Below are positions 25,255 to 37,275 of a stretch of DNA of 64,000 nt, piece after piece (positions within the stretch are counted from its first letter, which is position 1; each line of letters starts with the position of its first letter). The notes below the pieces were generated by a model that was not told where the DNA came from, did not search any database, and saw nothing but the letters and a program-made list of their open reading frames with translations. This stretch comes from Costus lasius (lineage: Eukaryota; Streptophyta; Magnoliopsida; Zingiberales; Costaceae): positions 84,057,461-84,121,460 of the forward strand of contig CM050447.1 in the NCBI GenBank assembly GCA_027563935.2, read 5' to 3'. A program made the translations under genes and the position numbers.

Positions 25255-25488
25255 ATAGGTTGCTGGGAAGTCCCTTCTGTTGGGAAATCAGTTTCAGGAT
25301 CAGGTTAACTGGGATTATACCGAGGGGTAATTTCTAGTTGCCCCACCCTTGAGTCAAATCTATCTAAGGATTTTTTTCATGGCTGTAGAGTCGGCTTTCA
25401 TTTCAGCTAGCATGGCTATGACATCAGCTATGGTTGCAGTTTCAGGTGCAGTGTTTTGGCTAGCCGGGGTGTTTCTATTCCGCGCCAT
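25255..25488 (-). pseudogene. Gypsy gag N-terminus, cut off by Copia-1
   Basis: ATG at 25488-25486 opens a frame beginning MARNRNTPASQNTAPETAT and IADVIAMLAEMKADSTAM, soon hit by a stop after an A-rich run. The sequence continues at 16106 on the far side of Copia-1, showing that the copia inserted in gag. Confidence 0.65.
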
Positions 25489-26070
25489 GGTTGAGAGATC
25501 AATTCACACAAATGGGAAATGGTAGCAGGTGACAGCAGCAAGTAAACGTAGACAAGTAGTAATCAGATAAGTGAGTCAGTACATGCAACCGGGAACACAA
25601 ATATGGCAGCTAAATGGAAAGCAGGTATGTTGACGTAAGCCAGCTAATGAGGTTTTCAATTCAGCAACGGTTTAGTTCAAGATTAAACCCTTAAAGTGAA
25701 TGTACTTAAACTATTAACAGATATTAGTGTAGTTAAATTTCAGAAAACTTGTTCCAGGGAGCACACAAGGCTAGTTTAGCAAGTTTCAGGTTAATGATGG
25801 AAAGCTACAGTGCACAGATATTCAGAGACAAGGCCGGCGAGTAAAGTTCAATACAGCAAGAGATATCTTCGAGATTACAGCCTTCAAACGATTGTTCATA
25901 ACAACTGATGCTAAACAAACCAGCGTTAAGGAAAAACTCAGAACTCGATAGCAACAGTTTACAGGAAAACCACAAAGGAAAAACGGTAAATAGCTACAGT
26001 GCAGGTATTTCACACAAACAAGTTCAGGTATGGAGAACAAAAAAAAGAGGAAAACAAGAGCACTTAAGGG
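25489..26070 (-). other. Gypsy 5' leader
   Basis: Non-coding interval between the PBS and the gag start on the minus strand; no conserved motif recognised. Confidence 0.6.
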
Positions 26071-26084
26071 TTGCTCTGATACCA
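26071..26084 (-). other. Gypsy primer-binding site (Met-tRNA)
   Basis: The minus strand reads TGGTATCAGAGCAA, four bases from the LTR end at 26089. Confidence 0.85.
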
Positions 26085-26088
26085 CTAT

Positions 26089-27431
26089 TGTAGGATGAAA
26101 ATCCTATGCCCAAGGAACCCCTTAAGTATGATGCTCTATTGTGGTTCCGGTTAACCAATATCAAGTAATGCACAGATGGTTTTGGAAACTTAAGCATGCA
26201 GTTGAGATCATAAGAGAGTGATGGAGTGAGAACACCTTGGGTCCCCTTGAAGGCAGGGGACCAAGCCCCTTCGCAGTCTTCAATCAGAAGCATCCAGAGA
26301 TGGCCTCACAGAGAAGGCTGGAGTTATGCTCCTATGTCTCCAGTTTTAGCGACCCAGCAATGGTCGTTGGCTTCAAGTTCACTAAGGTTTGCGTGACGGA
26401 AATGGTAGATTAGCACTCAGCAGGATGATGGAATGAAGGGCCTTCCGGCAAACCTTCAAGGGGATAAGGTAGAGGGGCCAAACAAAGGCTCACCCTCAAG
26501 AACACAAGGGGCCTTCCGGCTCACCCTTAACACAAGCAACAAGGGCCTTCCGGCACTCCTCAGCAAGCATAAGCTAACACAGGTTTTTTCTCATAAATTT
26601 CAACTTAGTGCAAGTGTCAAAACTACATGGACTTAAACCCCTTTCTTCCCAACGTTAAAATCTCATGGTGACTCTTGGCCTTCTTCGCTGCTACCAGGTT
26701 TAGCTGTAGCTTGGTTTTTGGTTGGTAATGGAGGTCGGTTCTAATCGGAGTTGGCAGAAGTTCATTGCGCATGATGAAAGCTCCTTGTATCCGTTGGTTG
26801 GGATTGCTTGCTGATGAATAGTGCTATCGTGTGTGGCTGGGATTGCTTGATTTGAGCTGGGCTTGTGCATGGCCGATCATTTGAGTGTTGAGCTGGTTGA
26901 CTTCCTCGGCTGATGTCAAAGTTGTTGAAGATGCTGAATTCTGTGATTGATGTTGAAATGTTTGAAGATGTTTAACGAGGCTGAAGTTGTTGTACGTGCA
27001 TGCTTCTAGATTGATGTTGACCTCCTTGATTTGGTGATGAACTGGTTTGCAAAGTGGCTTGTGACGGTTGGGAAATAAGGGTGCCATGTAGGTGCATTAC
27101 AGGTGCTATTAAACCTAGGCTATAACAACCTAATACATTAACTACAAAATAAAACAAAGGCTTGAAAGTAAATCCTAGGCTAGGTCCTAAACTACAACAA
27201 TGATATAAGTGTTTAAACCAAAAAATTGTACAACAACTAGTCTTACCAACATCAAGACAAGCTTAGACCATGAGTCAATAGTTTACCAACATTAAGCAGT
27301 TGAAAGATGAAAGCAAAAATAAACAAGTGTTCATCATAACAAGTTCTATAAATAAGGTTCTTCAAGTGGTCCTCCTATAGCAGATTGGGGGCTTCTTGAT
27401 TCTTTTGGATCTTCTTGGTAATGCCCCTACA
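26089..27431 (-). repeat. Gypsy 5' LTR (complete)
   Basis: 1343 bp, TG...CA on both readings. It ends at 27431 within sequence that in the 3' LTR encodes the last pol codons. Confidence 0.85.
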
Positions 27432-27862
27432 TCAAGAAGTTAAGTGCCAATATAAATAGAATCATGAAAAGATATGATCAACAAATCATTAGCATAAAGT
27501 AGATTGACTGTTGGATAACAAAAATGTCCGAATTGGTAATGAAACTAATTGTGTAAACTATATATGATCATAAGATCATAATGACCTAAACTGGTTGGTC
27601 TATATTATACTTAATTTACACTAGCACCAAATCACTAGCCTCATCAATTCATGGTTTTCCTTTCTAATGACTACCAAGTGTCATTCCGCACTCAGGCGTC
27701 GGTTAACTAATATCAACAATCATAAAATTGTCTCTTTAATTGACATCAATTCCATATTACTTAATCTATGGGATGTGCCGAACAATAGATCACATTGATA
27801 CTCAAATACTTATTCTTTGTCTATCTTCAATTAACATGTTTTTAACATGTTCAAATACTTCT
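27432..27862. other. Unassigned AT-rich DNA left of copy B
   Basis: Host flank between the gypsy LTR and the start of duplicated segment B. No gene or repeat recognised. Confidence 0.4.
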
Positions 27863-28049
27863 TCATGTGATTCTCATTGTTTGTTCCACTTCATCTCCAC
27901 CTTGACCATGAGCACACGACAATGGCCTAAGGCAAAAACTATATGTTATTTTGATATATTAATAATGATTCACCTAATTCATGGAAAAAGTGGTTGATAT
28001 CAAATAGATTCTATTGGTAATTGCATCATCGATCTACTTGAGATCTTGT
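27863..28049. repeat. Duplicated host segment, copy B, piece 1
   Basis: Corresponds to 5614-5806 of copy A (shared TCCACCTTGACCANGAGCAC and GCATCATCGATCTACTTGAG). Ends at the CTTGT target site of Copia-2. Confidence 0.8.
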
Positions 28050-29772
28050 TGTTGGGGTATGCCCTTAAGGCTAATGTTTGAGGCCTTGGGATTGTAATAG
28101 TATCATTGTATAAACTCTTAAGTTTATAAAGGCAATGGTTGTTATTCAGGTTGTTACCTTATCTGCTGTAGTAAGTGTACTACTGAATAATGTCTCAAAG
28201 CTGTTCAGCTAGGCTGACATGCACTGATGTCCTTAGTCGATATATCTTGGTGAACATGAGACAGCCTTGATATGGTTAAGACTAATATGTGTTCTAATCT
28301 TATAGGATGCTTCGAGCATGGAATAAGATGTAGACTCATGGGTACATTGGATGTACTGGACAGACCCTACTAGGATATTCAATTGCTTGTCACAATGTGA
28401 ATAATCCTTGTATGCTACAAGTGGCACATGTCCTTTGACTTGAGATCACTTGTGTTTCTAAATGATGAATGTCATTGTTTTGAGGTAGTTCAATATCATT
28501 TGAAATATAATGATCATAGACTATCTTGGATAATGATCATGAGTCAGGTTAGGGCACTAGTGATAGATAAAGGATTGCCGTCTCCTTGTTTAAGGAGTGA
28601 GATGTTCTAAAGGGGCCCCCTGAATGAGATGATTGAGAATAGTGTATGGCCATACCCAGGTGACTATGCTCATCTGATCTAATCATGCTCATCATATTGG
28701 AGTTACAAGCTTGACAGGCTTGTCCAATCAGAACATCCAGTGGCAAAGGAAACATGTATGCCTTGTGAATTGATTCACACTTGTGCTGTGGTTTGGGTGT
28801 AGTCTTGGAAGACTCTTTCCTTTATATCGGGAGACAGTGATGTGTTGCTAGATACCCCTCACTGATCGTGATAACGTAAGTTATCGTTACCGACATTTAA
28901 AGGAAACCCTCAGGGTCGCACAATTTGGTGATATGGCTTACTTAAGTCAGATCGTGTGGACTGAATTGTTTTGGTTCAGTTTAAAGGAGTTTAGACTCTG
29001 ATTGTAAGTGAGATCTGGTCTGATCATGTTTGATTGATTAGGGCTTGAGATCGGTAAGCTTCGATCGAGAGTGTGGATGCTAGATCGGAGAGATCAAGAG
29101 CATCCAGAGATGAACGGTTGGATCTTAAACCATTTGGTTCAAAGAGATCTAGACCATGGCTTGGGTTAGTTTGATTTGGTTTTTTTGAACCAAATTGAGT
29201 TGAACCTAATTGGCTTGAACCGGTTCACATGGGTGAACGTATGGTTCAAGGATTGAAGGCATTTTGGGCGGTTTTTCTACAAGTGATCGCATGGCTTCAA
29301 CCTTCCATATTTGGAAGGGTAACGGCATCACTTGAATGAAAGCCTTAACGCCAAAACGCCTATGTTGACTCAACGCCTCTATGCTTTGATGCTTGCTCTT
29401 GGGGTAAGGTATCGTTTGCGCAAGGAGGGAGAGCTCTCGACGAGAAGCAAGCCTTTCATCTCATCTTCTTCACACGGTTGGGAGACTTGGCAATCTTGCT
29501 AGCACAAGAGTTGCGCAAGGAGGAAGCTTTCATCCCTTGTGTGTGACTTCTTTGGAGAAGATCCCTTCGATCTTTACTTCCAAGCCGCATCTTCTTCATG
29601 GCTATGGTATGATCTTTTTCGATCTATACAATCAACATGCTAGTTGATCATATAACATACAAGTAGATCTTGAAACCCTAGTTTCCGTTGCAAAGTCTCT
29701 ATGCGCCACCCTTAGGGTTTCACCCCTTGCGCTCCCCCTTGAAGGGGACCCCCCTCATATTAGGGGTTTTCA
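28050..29772 (+). repeat. Copia-2 5' LTR
   Basis: Same family as the Copia-1 LTR but with a different, longer U5 tail ending AGGGGTTTTCA. Candidate splice donor GTATGA at 29607. Confidence 0.96.
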
Positions 29773-29774
29773 AT

Positions 29775-29786
29775 TGGTATCAGAGC
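29775..29786 (+). other. Copia-2 primer-binding site (Met-tRNA)
   Basis: TGGTATCAGAGC two bases after the LTR. Confidence 0.95.
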
Positions 29787-31647
29787 CATCGTATATGTAT
29801 GTTATTATGGTTGCTTGATGCAGTTTGTGATCCATGATTGCGCTTACATAGATCTAAAGCTTCTTAACATGAAATATTCTTAACATGCTAGTTATACATG
29901 TTTGCGCATGTTACATGTTTATGCATGAGTTTAAGATGTCGCTTGATGTTGTTTTATAAACAAACTTTATCTTGCGCATCTCATGTTAAGTAGTGAAAAA
30001 TACATGGTGTATGTTTTTACTCCCTTGCGCACGCATATATGATGAAGGAGGGCGCATGTTGAATAATGTAGGTTTTCTTAAAAACTTAATCACTTGTGCG
30101 CCTCACTGGATCTAAGTGGCGCCTACAATAAACCCTTAGATGGGTTGATGGGGTCGAAGTCACCTCTATGTTGGATCCAATAGTCTGATCAGACCATCTG
30201 ACAGCCTAGATGGATCGACCAGATGGCACCTGTGCGCAAGCACAAGGTGGCCATAGGTCGATTGCATCTTAGGCGTGTAGCGAGGTCTGGTTGAGACAAC
30301 CAGTAAGAACACATGAGTTAGGCCCGGGGTCACACCCGCTTGCCAGAACTCATGAGGGTTGTTCAGCCCTTGGCGCATGCATGGTTGACTATTAGGTCAA
30401 CGCGAGTCAGTAAGGACTTGGTGCATGCAAGGGGCAGAGGATCTGACTAGATGGATGAGTGGATCCCTATCAATGGACCATTGTAAGGTTGTAGGGCTCA
30501 TAAGAAAATTAAAATTGATGCCAATGGGGTTTTCAAAATTTTATTTTCTTGTTAAATGGATCACATGTTGATTTGATGCCATGTGCTTGTTTATTTAATC
30601 TTATGTGGGTTGCCCTTTTAATGTGTGCTGTGCTGGGGCCTGCGAGCCTGGTAAATTATTATTTTGTGATCTGCGAATCACATTTTTAATTAATTTATTG
30701 TATATTTGACCTGCGAGTCAAGCTTGTCTAGATAGATCAAAATGTATTTGATTAGACAAGAGCACAGAGCACAATTGAAGAGGCGCATTCAGCTGGTGGG
30801 CGCACCTGAGCTGCTCTTGGCGCTAGGGCCCTGGGATGGACCAGATGAGAGGCAAAAGACCCAAGAAGAGCAAGTGAAGACTTAAGTATCTTAAGGTCTT
30901 ACTTAGGCTATGGGCTTTTACCACATAAGATCAGCATGCTTTCTATTTATTGCTTTTATAATTAGAATTGCATGAGTTTATCTTCTGCTATCACCATAGG
31001 ACTTGCATGATAGGTATGAAGATAAAAGACCGTTAAAATCCAACGCTAACATATCAAGCTCGTAAGCCTTCTGACGGGAAACCTCACTGTTCTGATTATC
31101 GTTGGAGCCGTGTTGTACCCACTCAGTGGGCACGTCCATCTATCTTCAGACGGTGCGGGATTACACCTGCGTGTTACAGAGTAGGGATTTATCCCTTCTC
31201 GTTGCTCAGCATAGCACGTGGTGGTCCAGGGAGTACGTCGGGTCAGCTTGACCATGTAGGCTACATATGTGGCGCATATGGTAGCACATGGAGGCAGCCA
31301 TCTGTGGGATCAGAGACTGTGTTGTACCAACTCAGTTGGCACAGTCTGCTGGATTGCCCAGATGAAGGGGAATCGCACGGGTTGGCGATTGGCTGGTACA
31401 GCCTACCAGAAATTAGTACTTGTCATCTCTGTGCATCTTATCTCGCCTGAGCGGGACGCGGAGACCAAGTATGAAATCTGGATCCCATCTCACTAAAAGA
31501 GTGTTACTCTTTCGGACTGTTTACTGGATTTTTCAGTCAGACAAAATAGTGAGAAAAAGAATCATTCTTAAGTCCTGATTGATTCTTAACATTGATACTG
31601 ACCTTGCTGTTCTTGCATTGTTGTAGATACCTGCAGCAACGAACACC
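29787..31647 (+). other. Copia-2 leader with candidate intron and paired hairpins
   Basis: Candidate intron 29607-31626, with the acceptor TTGTAG 21 nt before the gag ATG. The two hairpins lie at 31115-31133 (CCCAC stem) and 31324-31342 (CCAAC stem). No long coding frame is conserved here. Confidence 0.6.
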
Positions 31648-34600
31648 ATGAGCTTCAATGTGCGATCCCTACTGGAAAGGGAGAAGTTTGTTGGGCCAAA
31701 CTTCTCTGACTGGTTCGGACACCTTAAGATCGTTCTTAAGGCAGAGAGGAAACTGTATGTCCTCGAGACGGCTGTGCCGCCTCAACCCGCTGCGAACGCC
31801 GCAAGGGCGGTTCGTGATGCCTATGAAAAGCACGTCAATGATAGCATTGATGTCGCTTGCCTGATGCTAGCGTCTATGACGCCACCGCTGCAGCGTCAGC
31901 ATGAGGATATGTCGGCTATAGAAATTATAGCGAACCTCAAGATGCTGTATGCTGCACAGGCGAGGACAGAACGCTATAATTTGACAAAGCTCTTCTTTCA
32001 GAGCAAACTGGCTGAAGGGAGCCCAGTGGGAGATCACGTGCTCAAGATGATTGGGCACAAGGAGGCTCTGGAGAAACTGGGGCATACCATCAACCAGGAG
32101 CTTGCTGTGGATATTATTCTGCAGTCTCTCCCGCCTTCTTTCGATGCGTTCATTATTAACTTTAATATGAACAAAATCGATTGCACTCCGGCAGAGCTGC
32201 TGAATATGCTCTTGACAACTGAGGAGACTCTGAAGGGAAAGCCTTCAACCTCTGTCTTAATGGTTCCTTCAAGGAACAAGAAGAAGGGGAAGAAGGGCAA
32301 GGCCCCTGTCAAGAGTTACAGCAAGGCTCTGAAACAGAAGGTTAAGCGGTCGAAGGACAACAGGTGTTTCCACTGTGGCCAGCTGGGTCACTGGAAAAAG
32401 GACTGTAAAGCGCTCCAAGGAGATAAGAGGGGAAGCATCGCTTCTGGCTCAGGTATTTATGTGACTGAGGTCATGTTATCTTCTTCTTCTATTTCATGGG
32501 TGTTGGACACTGCATGTGAAGTTCACATTTGTTCAAATGTACAGGAACTCAAGAGAAGAAGACAGGTGGGACAGCATGAGGTGGACCTACGAGTTGGAAA
32601 CGGGGCACGGGTTGCTGCTATTGCTGTAGGAGACTATTTCATCTCATTACCATCTGGCATTGTATTAGAATTAAACAATTGTTATTTTGTTCCCAGTATC
32701 ACTAAAAATATTATCTCCATTCCTGCTCTTGTCAGGAAAGGGTTTTCCTTTGAATGCAAGATTTCAAAGTGTGTTTTATCTTATGATAATATTGTTTATG
32801 CAACTGGTTCAATCAACAATGGGTTATTCATGTTGGACATGGAATATTCTATACAAAACATTGATAATAAGAAAGCCAAGTATGCTGATGATAGCACCTT
32901 GTTATGGCATAGTCGTTTAGGCCATATTAACAAGAAGCGCATTAAGCGGTTGCATGATCATGGACTGCTGGGATCTTTCTCCTATGAGGAGATTGATACA
33001 TGCAAAGCTTGTTTGATGGGTAAAATGACGAAGTCACCTTTTCCTAACAAAGGTCAAAGGGCTTCAGGTTTACTTGACCTTATACACAGTGATGTGTGTG
33101 GGCCATTTAGTAAACATGCCAGAGGTGGCTATCAGTACTTCATTACCTTTACTGATGATTTCAGTAGGTATGGTTATGTCTATCTTATGAGACATAAGAG
33201 TGAATCTTTTGACAAGTTCAAAGAGTTCAAAAATGAAGTACAGAATCAGCTAGGCCGAAATATCAAGACACTTCGTTCTGATCGAGGTGGAGAATACTTG
33301 AGTCATGCGTTTACTGACTATCTAAAAGAGTGTGGGATTATCTCACAGCTCACTCCGCCAGGAACACCGCAACGGAATGGTGTGTCCGAGAGGAGAAATA
33401 GAACGTTACTTGATATGGTTCGTTCTATGATGAGTCAAGCTACTCTTCCATATTCCTTTTGGGGATTTGCGCTGGAAACAGCTGCAAAGGTACTAAACCG
33501 AGTGCCATCCAAGGCAGTTTCAAAGACGCCATATGAGTTATGGTATGGGAAACAGCCGAGCTTGACATTTATCAGGATCTGGGGTTGCGAGGCTTATGTC
33601 AAAAAGCTCGCCTCTGGGAAACTAGAGAGCAGATCTGAGAAATGTGTCTTTGTCGGTTACCCTAAGGAAACTAAGGGTTATTATTTCTACGACCCCAAAG
33701 AGAACAAAGTATTTGTTGCTCGGACGGCCATATTTCTTGAGAAGGAGTTTCTTCTGCAAGAAGCCAGTGGGAGAGAAATAAAGCTGGATGAGAATCCAGA
33801 GGAAGGACAAAGTAGTCAAGCACAGTTGGATGAGCCTGAGCCGGTAGATCAGGTCTTTGAACAACCTGAGGCTCAGATATCACGGGAACCGCGAAGATCG
33901 GGAAGGATCCGTCGTCAGCCTGAGCGTTATGACGGAGTCTACATCATTGATAATGATGAACCCCTTACTTATGCGGATGCGGTCAGTGGACCGGAGTCAG
34001 CTAGATGGCTTGAAGCTATGCGAGCCGAGATGGACTCCATGTCAGATAACCAAGTCTGGGATTTGGTTGATCCGCCTCCGGGAGTAATCCCTATAGGCTG
34101 TAAATGGATCTTCAAGAAGAAGATTGACATGGATGGTAACGTGGTTACCTATAAAGGCAGGCTAGTTGCGAAAGGTTTCAAACAAATCTACGGGATAGAT
34201 TATGATGAAACTTTCTCACCTGTGGCCATGTTTAAGTCTATTCGGATTCTTTTCGCGATAGCGGCATATTACGATTATGAGATCTGGCAGATGGATGTGA
34301 AAACAGCTTTCCTTAATGGAAATCTGGATGAGGATGTGTATATGACACAACCTGAAGGTTTCACTAATCCATCAGATCGTCATAAAATATGCAAACTAAA
34401 GAAGTCCATTTATGGACTGAAACAAGCATCTAGAAGCTGGAATATTCGTTTTGATGAATCAATCTCTGAGTTTGGTTTCATCAAGAACGAAGATGACCCG
34501 TGTGTATATAAGAGGTTTAGTGGGAGCGTGATTACATTCCTAGTCCTCTACGTCGATGACATCTTGATCATTGGAAATGATATTCTAGAAATGCATGCGG

Positions 34601-35532
34601 TTAAGGCATGGCTAAGGAAATGTTTCCAGATGAAAGATTTAGGAGAAGCAGCCTATGTGTTAGGTGTGAAGATCTACAGGGATAGATCTAAGAGGCTTCT
34701 CGGGCTGTACCAGAGTACTTACATCGATAAGGTCCTGGAAAGATTCCATTTAGAGAAATCTAAAAGGGGATTTCTTCCAGTCAGACATGGTCTGAATCTT
34801 TCGAAGAGTCAGTGTCCACAAACACAGACTGAGAAAGATGAAATGGACAATACGCCTTATGCTTCGGCTATTGGATCCATTATGTATGCGATGTTGTGTA
34901 CTCGCCCAGACGTCGCTTACGGGTTAAGCGTGACCAGTCGGTTCCAAAGTAATCCAGGTATGGCGCACTGGATTGCAGTCAAGAACATTATAAAATATCT
35001 GCGGAGGACCAAAGATATGTTCTTGATATATGGTGGTCAGGAAGAACTCAGTATAGAAGGATATACTGACGCTTCGTTCCAGTCGGACCAGGATGATTTC
35101 CGATCGCAATCAGGCTATGTTTTTAGCTTGAATGGTGGAGCAGTGGTGTGGAAGAGTTTCAAACAGTCAACTGTTGCTGATTCCACAACAGAAGCCGAGT
35201 ATGTTGCAGCCTCGGAAGCATCCAAGGAGGCAGTGTGGATTCGTAAGTTCGTGAGAGAACTTGGTGTTGTTCCTTCGAGTGTCGATCCTTTGGTTATCTT
35301 CTGTGATAACACTGGAGCCATCGCACAAGCAAAGGAACCACGGTCGCACCAGAAGTCCAAGCACATACAGAGACGTTTTCACTTGATCCGGGAGATCATT
35401 GATCGTGGCGAGATCAAAATATGCAAGGTTCATACAGATGACAATCTGGCAGACCCGCTTACCAAGCCTCTGGCGCAGCAGAAGCATGAGAAGCACTGTA
35501 ATAATATGGGTTTGAGATTTCTCAACCATTAG
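31648..35532 (+). CDS. Copia-2 Gag-Pol polyprotein, intact
   Basis: 1294 residues, collinear with the Copia-1 product, with the knuckle, integrase D482/D545/E581, RT YVDD and RNase H residues all present. Notable differences are DTACE instead of DTACG just after the protease Asp, and PQRNGVSER instead of PQWNGVSER beside the integrase Glu. Whether these affect activity is unknown. The frame is fully open and the start context matches Copia-1. Confidence 0.95.
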   Translation: MSFNVRSLLEREKFVGPNFSDWFGHLKIVLKAERKLYVLETAVPPQPAANAARAVRDAYEKHVNDSIDVACLMLASMTPPLQRQHEDMSAIEIIANLKMLYAAQARTERYNLTKLFFQSKLAEGSPVGDHVLKMIGHKEALEKLGHTINQELAVDIILQSLPPSFDAFIINFNMNKIDCTPAELLNMLLTTEETLKGKPSTSVLMVPSRNKKKGKKGKAPVKSYSKALKQKVKRSKDNRCFHCGQLGHWKKDCKALQGDKRGSIASGSGIYVTEVMLSSSSISWVLDTACEVHICSNVQELKRRRQVGQHEVDLRVGNGARVAAIAVGDYFISLPSGIVLELNNCYFVPSITKNIISIPALVRKGFSFECKISKCVLSYDNIVYATGSINNGLFMLDMEYSIQNIDNKKAKYADDSTLLWHSRLGHINKKRIKRLHDHGLLGSFSYEEIDTCKACLMGKMTKSPFPNKGQRASGLLDLIHSDVCGPFSKHARGGYQYFITFTDDFSRYGYVYLMRHKSESFDKFKEFKNEVQNQLGRNIKTLRSDRGGEYLSHAFTDYLKECGIISQLTPPGTPQRNGVSERRNRTLLDMVRSMMSQATLPYSFWGFALETAAKVLNRVPSKAVSKTPYELWYGKQPSLTFIRIWGCEAYVKKLASGKLESRSEKCVFVGYPKETKGYYFYDPKENKVFVARTAIFLEKEFLLQEASGREIKLDENPEEGQSSQAQLDEPEPVDQVFEQPEAQISREPRRSGRIRRQPERYDGVYIIDNDEPLTYADAVSGPESARWLEAMRAEMDSMSDNQVWDLVDPPPGVIPIGCKWIFKKKIDMDGNVVTYKGRLVAKGFKQIYGIDYDETFSPVAMFKSIRILFAIAAYYDYEIWQMDVKTAFLNGNLDEDVYMTQPEGFTNPSDRHKICKLKKSIYGLKQASRSWNIRFDESISEFGFIKNEDDPCVYKRFSGSVITFLVLYVDDILIIGNDILEMHAVKAWLRKCFQMKDLGEAAYVLGVKIYRDRSKRLLGLYQSTYIDKVLERFHLEKSKRGFLPVRHGLNLSKSQCPQTQTEKDEMDNTPYASAIGSIMYAMLCTRPDVAYGLSVTSRFQSNPGMAHWIAVKNIIKYLRRTKDMFLIYGGQEELSIEGYTDASFQSDQDDFRSQSGYVFSLNGGAVVWKSFKQSTVADSTTEAEYVAASEASKEAVWIRKFVRELGVVPSSVDPLVIFCDNTGAIAQAKEPRSHQKSKHIQRRFHLIREIIDRGEIKICKVHTDDNLADPLTKPLAQQKHEKHCNNMGLRFLNH

Positions 35533-35552
35533 ATTAAGTGCAAGTGGGAGAT

Positions 35553-37275
35553 TGTTGGGGTATGCCCTTAAGGCTAATGTTTGAGGCCTTGGGATTGTAA
35601 TAGTATCATTGTATAAACTCTTAAGTTTATAAAGGCAATGGTTGTTATTCAGGTTGTTACCTTGTCTGCTGTAATAAGTGTACTACTGAATAATGTCTCA
35701 AAGCTGTTCAGCTAGGCTGACATGCACTGATGTCCTTAGTCGATATATCTTGGTGAACATGAGACAGCCTTGATATGGTTAAGACTAATATGTGTTCTAA
35801 TCTTATAGGATGCTTCGAGCATGGAATAAGATGTAGACTCATGGGTACATTGGATGTACTGGAGAGACCCTACTAGGATATTCAATTGCTTGTCACAATG
35901 TGAATAATCCTTGTATGCTACAAGTGGCACATGTCCTTTGACTTGAGATCACTTGTGTTTCTAAATGATGAATGTCATTGTTTTGAGGTAGTTCAATATC
36001 ATTTGAAATACAATGATCATAGACTATCTTGGATAATGATCATGAGTCAGGTTAGGGCACTAGTGATAGATAAAGGATTGCCGTCTCCTTGTTTAAGGAG
36101 TGAGATGTTCTAAAGGGGCCCCCTGAATGAGATGATTGAGAATAGTGTATGGCCATACCCAGGTGACTATGCTCATCTGATCTAATCATGCTCATCATAT
36201 TGGAGTTACAAGCTTGACAGGCTTGTCCAATCAGAACATCCAGTGGCAAAGGAAACATGTATGCCTTGTGAATTGATTCACACTTGTGCTGTGGTTTGGG
36301 TGTAGTCTTGGAAGACTCTTTCCTTTATATCGGGAGACAGTGATGTGTTGCTAGATACCCCTCACTGATCGTGATAACATAAGTTATCGTTACCGACATT
36401 TAAAGGAAACCCTCAGGGTCGCACAATTTGGTGATATGGCTTACTTAAGTCAGATCGTGTGGACTGAATTGTTTTGGTTCAGTTTAAAGGAGTTTAGACT
36501 CTGATTGTAAGTGAGATCTGGTCTGATCATGTTTGATTGATTAGGGCTTGAGATCGGTAAGCTTCGATCGAGAGTGTGGATGCTAGATCGGAGAGATCAA
36601 GAGCATCCAGAGATGAACGGTTGGATCTTAAACCATTTGGTTCAAAGAGATCTAGACCATGGCTTGGGTTAGTTTGATTTGGTTTTTTTGAACCAAATTG
36701 AGTTGAACCTAATTGGCTTGAACCGGTTCACATGGGTGAACGTATGGTTCAAGGATTGAAGGCATTTTGGGCGGTTTTTCTACAAGTGATCGCATGGCTT
36801 CAACCTTCCATATTTGGAAGGGTAACGGCATCACTTGAATGAAAGCCTTAACGCCAAAACGCCTATGTTGACTCAACGCCTCTATGCTTTGATGCTTGCT
36901 CTTGGGGTAAGGTATCGTTTGCGCAAGGAGGGAGAGCTCTCGACGAGAAGCAAGCCTTTCATCTCATCTTCTTCACACGGTTGGGAGACTTGGCAATCTT
37001 GCTAGCACAAGAGTTGCGCAAGGAGGAAGCTTTCATCCCTTGTGTGTGACTTCTTTGGAGAAGATCCCTTCGATCTTTACTTCCAAGCCGCATCTTCTTC
37101 ATGGCTATGGTATGATCTTTTTCGATCTATACAATCAACATGCTAGTTGATCATATAACATACAAGTAGATCTTGAAACCCTAGTTTCCGTTGCAAAGTC
37201 TCTATGCGCCACCCTTAGGGTTTCACCCCTTGCGCTCCCCCTTGAAGGGGACCCCCCTCATATTAGGGGTTTTCA
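35553..37275 (+). repeat. Copia-2 3' LTR
   Basis: 1723 bp, no indels against the 5' LTR. Preceded by the polypurine tract AAGTGGGAGA. Confidence 0.96.

Larger units (their letters stand above)
9383..27431 (-). mobile_element. Degenerate Ty3/gypsy retrotransposon, CRM-like chromovirus, with nested insertions
   Basis: On the minus strand the order is 5' LTR (26089-27431), PBS (26071-26084), gag, protease, RT, RNase H, integrase with a chromodomain-like C-terminus, 3' LTR (11637 down to 9383). The end of pol runs into the 3' LTR, as is known for CRM chromoviruses. The left LTR lacks about 250 bp at its outer end (the counterpart of 26089-26341), so no target duplication can be matched. Copia-1 splits gag and a TRIM plus SINE cluster splits the left LTR. 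Many stops, frameshifts and lost catalytic residues mark it as old and dead. Confidence 0.9.
28050..37275 (+). mobile_element. Copia-2: intact, youngest-looking Ty1/copia element
   Basis: 9226 bp with equal 1723-bp LTRs, PBS, long leader and intact Gag-Pol. Target duplication CTTGT at 28045-28049 and 37276-37280. By eye only about 5 LTR differences (about 0.3%). Inserted in copy B of the host duplication, whose sequence resumes at 37276. Confidence 0.97.
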
